From Acidobacteriota bacterium (GTDB lineage Bacteria; Acidobacteriota; Terriglobia; Bryobacterales; Bryobacteraceae): a stretch of DNA of 64,000 nt. A program made the translations under genes and the position numbers. Below the pieces are notes generated by a model that ran no database searches, was not told the origin of the DNA, and saw only the letters and a list, made by a program, of their open reading frames with translations. This document shows, piece after piece, positions 34,984-42,438 of the stretch (position 1 is its first letter; each line of letters begins with the position of its first letter). The stretch covers positions 1 to 64,000 of the forward strand of contig CANIVU010000012.1 of NCBI GenBank assembly GCA_947470805.1. Direction: 5' to 3'.

Positions 34984-36738
34984 ATGGCCTCCACTCGCGT
35001 GTGGGTCGGGCTCGTCCTGGCCGTCTCCGTTAACGCCCAGCGAACGCTCCCCGCCAACGCCGTCACCGCCCGTGAAAATCCCGGTATTGCAATGACTTCC
35101 TCCCGCCAACTCCCGCCCATCAACGACGGCGAATTCGTCCGCCGCCAGGGCGCCCTCCTCACCCTCAACGGTAAACCCTTCCGCTTCCACGGCAACAACA
35201 ACTATTACAACCAGGCCGACGTCGCCTACGGCCGCATCGCCGGTGTCGAAGAGACCTTCGACAAAATGGTCTCCCTCGGCCTCACCGTCGTCCGCGCCAA
35301 CGCCCACAACGACCATCCGCCCGCCCAGGACCCCGCCGCCATCCAATCCGCTCCCGGCGTCTACAACGAAGCCAACCTCGTTGCCCTCGATCGCTCCATC
35401 GCCCTCGCCAAATCCCGCAACCTCCGCCTGATCCTCAAATTCACCAACAACTGGGACGCCTACGGCGGCATCCGCCGCTACGTCGCCTGGCACCTCGGCC
35501 GAACGCCAACCCAGTCCGAATCCGCTCTCTTCTATACCGAGCCCCGCATCAAGGAGTGGTATCGAAACTACGTCCGCACCATCATCGATCGCCGTAACAC
35601 CATCACCGGCGTCACCTACCGCAACGAACCCGCCATCCTCGCCTGGGAACTCGGCAACGAACTCCGCAACCCCGGCAGCGCCAACGCCCTTCTCGCCTGG
35701 ACCGCCGAGATGGCGGCCTTCATAAAACAGCTCGATGCCAATCACCTCATCGCCGACGGCGGCGAAGGCTTCGATGACGACCCGTCCCTCTACCCCGGCA
35801 TCTCCAACCGCTACACCGTCTCGGGCTCCGATGGCTGCAGCTTCCATCGCCTCGCCCAGATCCCCGAACTCGACCTCCTCAGCTACCACCTCTACCCCAC
35901 CAACTGGCGCATGAACGACGATGCCGATACCGTCCTCTACATCCGTCGCCACGAAGAGATCGCCCGCCAAAACGGCAAAGTCGCCTACCTCGGCGAATAC
36001 GGCAAAACCGGCGCCGATCCCGCCCGCGCCGCCATCTTCCAGCGCTGGCTCCAAGCCGCCACCAACGACCATGCCTCCTCCGGCGTCATGCTCTGGCACC
36101 TCATCAGCGATGCCAAAACCGACTCCGAGGGCTACCAGCTCTACTGCCCCCAACACGCCGATTCCTGCACCGCCATCCGCCAATCCGCCGAAGCCCTGGC
36201 CGCCGCCCCCGTCGTCACCAACGCCGCCAGCTTCCAACCCATCACCCTCGCCCCCGCCTCCATCGCCACCCTGTTCGGTCCCAATCTAGCCAACACCCAA
36301 CTCACCCTGACCGACTCTGCCAACCGCGCACACCCCATCACCCAGTCCTTTGCCAACGACACTCAAATCAACTTCCTGATCCCCGAAAATGCCCAAACCG
36401 GCCCCGCCATTCTCCGTGTGACACGCAACGGCCAAACCCAATCCAGCGCCGCCATGCGGCTCTCAAAAACCGCCCCCGGCATCTTCGTCAATGGGCCCCA
36501 GCCCGCCACCCCCACCGGCATCGTCACCCTCTACGCCACCGGCCTCCGCGCCCTCGAAACAATCACCGCCACCGTCAACAACGAACCCGTCGAAATCCTC
36601 TACGCCGGCCCCCAAAACCAATACCCCGGCCTCGACCAAATCAACCTCCGCCTTCCCCCCAATCTCCCCGCTGCCCCCACGCTCCAAATCACCGTCGACG
36701 GTCTCCCAGCCAACCCCGTCCAACTCACTGTCCGTTAG
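34984..36738 (+). CDS. Secreted GH5-type beta-mannanase with Solibacter C-terminal domain
   Basis: A 584-residue exported protein with a signal peptide at about 1-19. The glycoside hydrolase family 5 barrel covers about residues 45-400. The acid/base glutamate is in LAWELGNELRN and the nucleophile in YLGEYGKTG, and FRFHGNNNYY at the first strand is typical of GH5 mannanases. From about 410, VVTNAASFQPITLAPASIA, LFGPNLANTQ, TQINFLIPENAQTGPA and SKTAPGIFVNG identify the TIGR03437 C-terminal domain described from Solibacter. This is the strongest taxonomic marker in the window. It should degrade plant or fungal mannan outside the cell. Its end overlaps the convergent haem-binding gene by 14 bp. 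Confidence 0.92.
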   Translation: MASTRVWVGLVLAVSVNAQRTLPANAVTARENPGIAMTSSRQLPPINDGEFVRRQGALLTLNGKPFRFHGNNNYYNQADVAYGRIAGVEETFDKMVSLGLTVVRANAHNDHPPAQDPAAIQSAPGVYNEANLVALDRSIALAKSRNLRLILKFTNNWDAYGGIRRYVAWHLGRTPTQSESALFYTEPRIKEWYRNYVRTIIDRRNTITGVTYRNEPAILAWELGNELRNPGSANALLAWTAEMAAFIKQLDANHLIADGGEGFDDDPSLYPGISNRYTVSGSDGCSFHRLAQIPELDLLSYHLYPTNWRMNDDADTVLYIRRHEEIARQNGKVAYLGEYGKTGADPARAAIFQRWLQAATNDHASSGVMLWHLISDAKTDSEGYQLYCPQHADSCTAIRQSAEALAAAPVVTNAASFQPITLAPASIATLFGPNLANTQLTLTDSANRAHPITQSFANDTQINFLIPENAQTGPAILRVTRNGQTQSSAAMRLSKTAPGIFVNGPQPATPTGIVTLYATGLRALETITATVNNEPVEILYAGPQNQYPGLDQINLRLPPNLPAAPTLQITVDGLPANPVQLTVR

Positions 36739-37237
36739 CCGCCGCTGCCGCCAGCTTCCGCTTCAACACCAATAACTTCTTTCCCTCGCGCTGCGTCCAC
36801 CCGCAAAAGTCCTTCTTGTCGGCGTCGTTCAGCATCGCCTCGCTGTGCAAAAACACATACTCCGGCTTCGGCATCCGACCCACCGTGACATCCGCGCACG
36901 ATGCCGCCAGCATCCCCACCGCCAACTGCAACTTCTTCCCCGCCTGCTCCGTCCACGAGCTGAAATTCATCACCTCCCGCGCCTTCTCCACATCCTTCGC
37001 TATCAGCCACGAAACCGGCGCCACACGGGAATACCATGGCCACTTCGTGTCGTTCGAATGGCAGTTCCAACAGGAGCGTTGCAGTATCTTGTCCATCTCT
37101 TCCGGAACCTCCACCTGGTTCCGCAACGCTGCCGTCGCAGGCGCCACCGGGTTCGTCCGCGGGAAAACAGGCACCGCCTGCAACACCACAAACACGCCTG
37201 CCACAGCCATCCCAGCCCACCGTAAATATTTCTTCAT
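36725..37237 (-). CDS. Haem-binding domain protein (single CxxCH), exported
   Basis: A 170-residue protein with one N-terminal membrane or signal helix (about 7-24). A haem_bd-type domain follows with CWNCHSNDTKWPWYSRVAPVSW (motif residues about 55-76; CxxCH at the start). The conserved NFSSWT and MPKPEYVFLHSEAML segments continue to the C-terminus. Such proteins attach one haem c in the periplasm. The electron partner is unknown. The ATG at 37237 is chosen because it begins the basic-hydrophobic signal. Confidence 0.86.
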   Translation of the reverse strand: MKKYLRWAGMAVAGVFVVLQAVPVFPRTNPVAPATAALRNQVEVPEEMDKILQRSCWNCHSNDTKWPWYSRVAPVSWLIAKDVEKAREVMNFSSWTEQAGKKLQLAVGMLAASCADVTVGRMPKPEYVFLHSEAMLNDADKKDFCGWTQREGKKLLVLKRKLAAAAANGQ

Positions 37238-37284
37238 GTGTTTGCAGGAGAGCCTATACCACGCGGCCCAGTAGCGGCAACTGA

Positions 37285-37290
37285 TAAACT
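37285..37290 (+). promoter_or_regulatory. Candidate -10 box (TAAACT) of the CehA-type gene
   Basis: TAAACT ends eight bases before the ATG at 37299. The 61 bp between this gene and the divergent haem-binding gene holds no other obvious signal. Confidence 0.5.
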
Positions 37291-37298
37291 CCCTGAAA

Positions 37299-38810
37299 AT
37301 GCCACGGCTCTGGATGTTCCTCGCCCTCACCGTCACCCTCGCCCTCGCCCAACTCCGCCAAACCCAAACCACCGCCCACCTCCAACTCACCTCCAACTAC
37401 CCCACTCGCATCTACCTCCAGAAATCTGAAAAGCCCTTCCGCCTCTTCCCCGTCGACGCCATTCTCCCCATCAAAGTCGATCTCTTCTACCGCGATACCC
37501 TCTGGCGCCGCACACCCAACCCGCAGACCCTCGAAGTCGCCGCTAACGACCAGTCCCACTTCTACCTGCTCTCGAAAACCGCCACCTTCGATCTCCCCCC
37601 CGGCGATTACAAAATCGAAGCCTACCGCGGCCTTTTCTTCACCCCCATCACCCAATCTTTCACTCTCAAACCCGGCGAAACCAAACCCATCAACCTAACC
37701 CTCACCCGCTGGAACGAATCCACCAAAAACTGGCTCTCCGGCGACGATCACATCCACCTCCCCCGCACCGTCGCCGAAAACCAGACGTTCCTCCAATGGC
37801 TCGAAGCCGAAGATCTCAACGTCGCCAATTTCCTCCAGCTCCAACGCCAAATCGACGCCGCGCCCCAATACGCCTTCGGCCCCGCCGGCGAAGCCAAGAG
37901 CAAAGGCTACTCCATCCGCTCCGGCCAGGAGTCCCGCAGCGAATACTATGGCCACATCGAACTCCTCGGCGGGAACCAAATCGTCCGCCCGCTCAGCGTC
38001 GGCTCCATGTACGCCAACGAACCCGCTGCCGCCCCCTGGCCCGCCGAAATCTTCAAGAAGGGCAAGGCCGCCGCCGCACTCACCGGCTACGCTCACTTCC
38101 ATGGCTCCATGGCCCATTCCACACTCCTCATGGACCTGGCTCTTAACAACATCCAATTCCTCGAAGTCTTCCAGTTCGGCAAGCTCTGGACCGAAGAGTG
38201 GTACGAACTCCTCAATGCCGGCTTCCGCGTCACCGGCATCGCCGGCAGCGATTTCCCCGTCCCCCTCGGCCGCTTCCTCCCCTGGCCCAAACACATCCCC
38301 CTCCTCGGTCCCGAACGTACGCTGGTGAAGGCGCAACCCGGCCAATCCGCCTACACCGCCTGGGCCGCCGCCGTCGCCAAAGGAGAGGTAACAGTTTCCA
38401 ACGGCCCGCTCGTCGAAATCACCAAAAACGGCAACGAAATCACCGCCACCGCGACCTTCCATCAGGACATCGAGACCTTCGAACTGGTCCGCAACGGCGA
38501 AGTCATCGCCACCGCCAAGACCGGAAAATCACTCACCCTGAAAGCCCCCGCCACCGAGGCCTGGTATGCCGCCCGCGCTGCGTTGAAGAAGGTGGACGGC
38601 GAACCCCAAGTCCAAGGCCACACCAACCCCCTCTACATCGGCAACCCCAAGCCCGACCCCGCCACCCGCGCCAAACTTGCCGCCCGCTGGCAGGCCGAAG
38701 TGGCCTATTACAAATCCGCCAACCTCCCCTTCTCGACGGACGCCGAACGCCAGCAGTTCTTTTCCCAGGCCGAACAGGCACTTTCTGCCCTCACGATGCA
38801 AGAGCGGTAA
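37299..38810 (+). CDS. CehA/McbA-family metallohydrolase (PHP-like), secreted
   Basis: A 503-residue protein with a signal peptide (about 1-18). A beta-sandwich N-terminal domain extends to about 135. The PHP-type metal-binding motif WLSGDDHIHLP follows near residue 145, a variant of GDxHxH. Later histidine and aspartate clusters are GYAHFHGSMAHS and GIAGSDFPVPLG. The C-terminal part has a beta domain (FELVRNGEVIATAKTG). The family includes carbaryl hydrolase CehA, but most members have unknown substrates. It is followed 55 bp later by the VanZ-like gene. Confidence 0.85.
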   Translation: MPRLWMFLALTVTLALAQLRQTQTTAHLQLTSNYPTRIYLQKSEKPFRLFPVDAILPIKVDLFYRDTLWRRTPNPQTLEVAANDQSHFYLLSKTATFDLPPGDYKIEAYRGLFFTPITQSFTLKPGETKPINLTLTRWNESTKNWLSGDDHIHLPRTVAENQTFLQWLEAEDLNVANFLQLQRQIDAAPQYAFGPAGEAKSKGYSIRSGQESRSEYYGHIELLGGNQIVRPLSVGSMYANEPAAAPWPAEIFKKGKAAAALTGYAHFHGSMAHSTLLMDLALNNIQFLEVFQFGKLWTEEWYELLNAGFRVTGIAGSDFPVPLGRFLPWPKHIPLLGPERTLVKAQPGQSAYTAWAAAVAKGEVTVSNGPLVEITKNGNEITATATFHQDIETFELVRNGEVIATAKTGKSLTLKAPATEAWYAARAALKKVDGEPQVQGHTNPLYIGNPKPDPATRAKLAARWQAEVAYYKSANLPFSTDAERQQFFSQAEQALSALTMQER

Positions 38811-38853
38811 CCGACGCGAAACCAGCAACCCACCTCCTCGCCGCTGTACCATA

Positions 38854-38859
38854 TAGCGT
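38854..38859 (+). promoter_or_regulatory. Candidate -10 box (TAGCGT) of the VanZ-like/STT3 operon
   Basis: TAGCGT ends six bases before the ATG at 38866. TACCAT at 38847-38852 is a competing hexamer 13 bases upstream of the start. Confidence 0.4.
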
Positions 38860-38865
38860 CGGAAT

Positions 38866-39711
38866 ATGACCAAACTTCTGCAGTGGCTCCACGCACACAA
38901 GGCCTTCGTCTGGCCGCTGGTCTTCGTCTACACGCTCGCGGTCTCGTTCCCGCATCTGATTGTGCAGAACTGGATGCGCTCCATCATGGGGACGACTGTC
39001 GCTGAATACGGGGTCTTCTATGGCCGCTTGGCCTTTATCGCTGCCGCCCTCATCGCCGGTTTCACTATCTCGTATCTCCTCGCCCTGAAAAAACATCCCG
39101 CCCGCCGCGACCTCCTCATCGCCTGGGCCGCCACGCTGGTAATGGCCTACCTTGCCTGGAAATACCTCAGCGTCAACAACTCGGAACTGGTCCACTTCGT
39201 GCAATACGCCATTCCTGGCGTCGTACTTATCGCCCTAACACGCTCCGTCACCGATTCGCTCGCCTGGCTCCTCATCATGGGCGGCTTTGACGAGGGATAT
39301 CAATTCTGGGGAATCAATCCCACCTGGGGTATTCCCTGGGACTTCAACGACATCGTCATGGACCTCTTCGGCGGCGCCTTCGGTGTCTTCTTCGGCCTCG
39401 GCTTCCTCCGCACCGTCCCTGCCCGAGCCATCAACTGGCGCCGTCCCGGCATCATCACGCTCGCCTCCATCTACGCCACCGGTGCCCTCCTTCTCGCCAC
39501 CGGTTTCGTGCTGCTCTATGAGGACAAAGCCAATCCCAACTACTGGTTCTCCCTCAGCCGCCTCCGCAACAAAAGCTTCTGGTTCTATGACGCCACTTGG
39601 GGCCCCAGGACTGTTCACGCCATCGCAATTGAAGAAGGCCTTGTTATCGTCCTCCTCATCCTCGCCCTGTACTCTATCTTCGACCGGCGCCACGAGGTCA
39701 TCGACCAGTGA
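38866..39711 (+). CDS. VanZ-like integral membrane protein
   Basis: A 281-residue protein with about seven hydrophobic segments. The central part ELVHFVQYAIPG, then FDEGYQFWGINPTWGIPWDFNDIVMDLFGGAFGV (spanning about residues 146-178), follows the VanZ pattern of paired acidic residues between helices (DEGxQ, DxxDxxxD, G). VanZ proteins confer low-level teicoplanin resistance in Gram-positives, but the wider family is poorly understood and often accompanies envelope glycoconjugate genes. Its stop overlaps the STT3 start as GTGA, so the two are translated together. Confidence 0.75.
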   Translation: MTKLLQWLHAHKAFVWPLVFVYTLAVSFPHLIVQNWMRSIMGTTVAEYGVFYGRLAFIAAALIAGFTISYLLALKKHPARRDLLIAWAATLVMAYLAWKYLSVNNSELVHFVQYAIPGVVLIALTRSVTDSLAWLLIMGGFDEGYQFWGINPTWGIPWDFNDIVMDLFGGAFGVFFGLGFLRTVPARAINWRRPGIITLASIYATGALLLATGFVLLYEDKANPNYWFSLSRLRNKSFWFYDATWGPRTVHAIAIEEGLVIVLLILALYSIFDRRHEVIDQ

Positions 39712-41705
39712 GGTCAACCCGCTGGGCCCTCGCCCTGGCCTGCGCCATCGCCTTCTGCTTCCGCGCCCTGGTTCCCCTCTATAACGTCTTCCAGGCCGGC
39801 TTCATCAACTTCCAGGAAACCGACGCCTGGTTCCATGTCCGCGTCATGGAGCACCTCGTCCGCCACTTCCCCTTCCGTCTCCAGGTCGATCCCTACGGCT
39901 CCATCCTCGACGGCCAGCGTGTCGACACCGGCCCCTTCTACGACTGGATCCCCGCCCTCCTCGCCCTCCCGTTCCCGGACGAACTCCAAACCATCGCCGC
40001 CTGGTATCCGGCCATCCTCGGCGTGTTTATCATCGTTGCCGTCTACTTCCTCGCACAAGCCCTATTCGACGAAACCACCGCCGCCCTCGCCGCCCTCGTC
40101 GCCGCTGTGCTCCCCGGCCACTTCCTCGCCGTCTCCAGCCTCGGCTTCACGGACCATCACGTCATGGAGAGCCTGCTCTCCCTCCTCGTTCTCTACTTCC
40201 TCGTCCTACGCCGCCACATCGCCGCCGGCCTCACCCTGGCCGCCTATCTGCTCACCTTCGTCGGCGGTGCGTTCCTCGTTGCCATTGTCATCGCCTGGGC
40301 CGCCTATGGCTTCCTGCGCGATCCCAAGGACGTCGACTACGCCCCCAACCTCCCCATCGTCTTCGCCATCCCCCTGGTCCTCGCCGCGCCGTTCCATCAG
40401 ATTCTCTGGATGGAATACACCCTCGCCGCCCTCGCCGGCGGCATCGCCTTAACCGCTGGCGCCGCCCTCTGCCGTCGCTTTCCTTACCCCCGCGCCATCT
40501 GGCTCGCCGCCATCGCCGTCGCAACCGCTGCCGTCATCGTCGCCATCCCCCAGTCGCTTCAAATTCTCCGCTACCTTGCCCCCTCCCGTTCCGGGGCCGC
40601 CGCCGGCGTCGGCGAACTCCAATCCATGTGGTTCATCAAGGGCTACTTCTCTCTCGAATGGCCGTGGATGGAGTTCGGTGGCGTTCTCATCCTCGCCATG
40701 GCCGGTATCCCCGTTCTCTTCGAAATCGCCGTCCGCAACCGTCGCCCCGCGCTGGCCCTATTCACCCTCTGGAGCCTCTCCGTCTTCGGCATGGCTATGA
40801 TGCAAGTCCGCATGGCCTACTACTTCGCCCCCGCCGCCGCGATCGTCGCCGCTTATCTCCTCGTCCGCGCCTGGAACACCGTCGCCACAAAACTGCGTCC
40901 CATCGTCATCCTCGCCGCCATTGGTCTCGTATTCGCCCCCAACGTCTGGCGCCTCCTCCTCGGCCCGCCCAATCCCCCCATCGCTGTCAACGCCCCCTGG
41001 CGCGACGCGCTCGACTGGCTTCGTTCCCAAACCCCCGAGCCCTTTGGCGATCCCGCCGCCTACTACGCCAGCAACGTCGATCCCCAATCGGTCCGCTACG
41101 GCGTCCTCTCCTGGTGGGACTACGGCTACTGGATCACCGCCATCGGACGCCGCGTGCCGTTAACCAACCCAACCCAAAAGAACGCCTCCGTCGCCGCGAC
41201 GTTTTTCCTGGCCCAGTCGGAGCCAGAGGCGATGAAGGTCATGGACCAGTGGCGCCAGCGGTATGTCATGCTGGACGATCGTTTGGCCGACGCCATCTTC
41301 CCCGTGCTCTTCAATTTCCACCCGTCCGCCCGCCGTGCGGAGTATCTGGTGGAAGGCTACGAACGCCAACCCGACGGAAAGCTGGAACTCCGCCGCTTCT
41401 ACCGCGATGCCTACTACCAAACCATGGTGGCCCGCCTCGGTCGTGGCGGAGCATCCGCCCCAGGAACCGGACCTTCGTCCGTCGTGCTGCTATCCGCTCC
41501 TGGAGCGGTGTACAAGCAAATCGCCCATTTCACGAACATCCAGGACGCCCAGCGCATCCAACAGCGTTGTGCCCGCGAAGGCTGTGTTCTGGTAGGGGAC
41601 AAGCCAGACCAGCCCATCTTCCCCATCGAACCGCTGGCGCAACTGAAGCAGGTCTACCCCACCACCCGTGGCCCCGCCTCCGTCTCGATCTTCGACCGAC
41701 CCTAG
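39708..41705 (+). CDS. STT3/AglB/PglB-type oligosaccharyltransferase
   Basis: A 665-residue polytopic membrane enzyme with about 12-13 hydrophobic segments and a C-terminal soluble domain from about 430. The catalytic landmarks of STT3 enzymes are present. An early acidic loop has ETDAWFHVRVMEH (metal ligand D near residue 39). GFTDHHVMESLL is the second metal motif. GVGELQSMW is a candidate for the glutamate of external loop 5. WWDYGYW near residue 469 is the hallmark sequon-binding motif. Such enzymes transfer a lipid-linked glycan to asparagine in N-X-S/T on the outer face of the membrane. It starts with GTG coupled to the VanZ-like gene. A PEP-CTERM protein rich in sequons is encoded tail-to-tail 8 bp away. 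Glycan-assembly genes are not in the window. Confidence 0.85.
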   Translation: MRSTRWALALACAIAFCFRALVPLYNVFQAGFINFQETDAWFHVRVMEHLVRHFPFRLQVDPYGSILDGQRVDTGPFYDWIPALLALPFPDELQTIAAWYPAILGVFIIVAVYFLAQALFDETTAALAALVAAVLPGHFLAVSSLGFTDHHVMESLLSLLVLYFLVLRRHIAAGLTLAAYLLTFVGGAFLVAIVIAWAAYGFLRDPKDVDYAPNLPIVFAIPLVLAAPFHQILWMEYTLAALAGGIALTAGAALCRRFPYPRAIWLAAIAVATAAVIVAIPQSLQILRYLAPSRSGAAAGVGELQSMWFIKGYFSLEWPWMEFGGVLILAMAGIPVLFEIAVRNRRPALALFTLWSLSVFGMAMMQVRMAYYFAPAAAIVAAYLLVRAWNTVATKLRPIVILAAIGLVFAPNVWRLLLGPPNPPIAVNAPWRDALDWLRSQTPEPFGDPAAYYASNVDPQSVRYGVLSWWDYGYWITAIGRRVPLTNPTQKNASVAATFFLAQSEPEAMKVMDQWRQRYVMLDDRLADAIFPVLFNFHPSARRAEYLVEGYERQPDGKLELRRFYRDAYYQTMVARLGRGGASAPGTGPSSVVLLSAPGAVYKQIAHFTNIQDAQRIQQRCAREGCVLVGDKPDQPIFPIEPLAQLKQVYPTTRGPASVSIFDRP

Positions 41706-41713
41706 ATACGCGT

Positions 41714-42438
41714 TTAAACCCGTTTCCGGAACCACGCCAGCCCCGCCAAGCTCGCACCGAGGATCAGCAACGTTGCCGGTTCCGGAACCGGCGATGTCGC
41801 ATCGCCCACCCCCAGGAACAGGCTGTCCGGCAAACTGATCGACGAACTGGCATTCATCGTTCCAATCGTCAGCCGCATGCTCATCGACATATTCGTCGCG
41901 TACTTGATATCCACGCCCTGGTCCAAGTAGGAGAACACCGGGTCGATCGACAGATTTCCCGCCACCATCGTGGAGACTTCCACCCCCCGGTCCACGCTCA
42001 TGTTGTAGCTCATGAAGCCCGAACTTGCCCCCCCCTCGACGTACCTTCCACCCCGCCAAAAACAGGCAAAAATGGCCCATTGGCGTCCACTCCACCCAGA
42101 AAAAGATCTGCCACAATCAGGAAGGTGCCCTGGCACGCTATCCTCGATACACAAGCGATCGTGGCATTCGAAAACCGCAACTCCAACGGCCCCGCAATCG
42201 GCTGTCCCACTTCGAATGGCTGCCCGCCGGCAAGCAAAAACACATCGCCGCTGAACGAAAAGCCATTCGTTGGCGTATTGGCAATGGAGAACGGAGAATC
42301 CAAGGGCGCAAACGTCACCGGCAGTCCAAAAGGCACCCCTTGGGCGCGCAATTGATAGGAGCTCACGCTCGTGATCGATCCGCCAAACACTGAAACACTA
42401 AAGACCAATCCGCACAATATACGTAAGTAAAACAACAT
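41714..42438 (-). CDS. PEP-CTERM sorted surface protein, frame interrupted at a G8 run
   Basis: The first part, from the ATG at 42438, encodes a signal peptide (about 1-19) and about 120 residues of beta-rich sequence, then runs into TGA at 42010. The second part lies in another frame and ends with VPEPATLLILG, a hydrophobic helix and RKRV, the classical PEP-CTERM exosortase signal. The frames meet at eight G (C on the printed strand, 42028-42035). Nine G would join them into one protein of about 240 residues. The joined product has five N-X-S/T sequons (NAT, NMS, NLS, NMS, NAS). It may be a true mutation, a phase-variable tract, slippage or a sequencing error. No exosortase gene is visible. 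Confidence 0.7.

Noticed and set aside
34933-36237. Upstream extension of the Asp-box gene (about 430 residues, glycine/valine-rich)
   Set aside because: It is antisense to the mannanase gene, whose motifs are unmistakable. The signal peptide at 34932 marks the true start.
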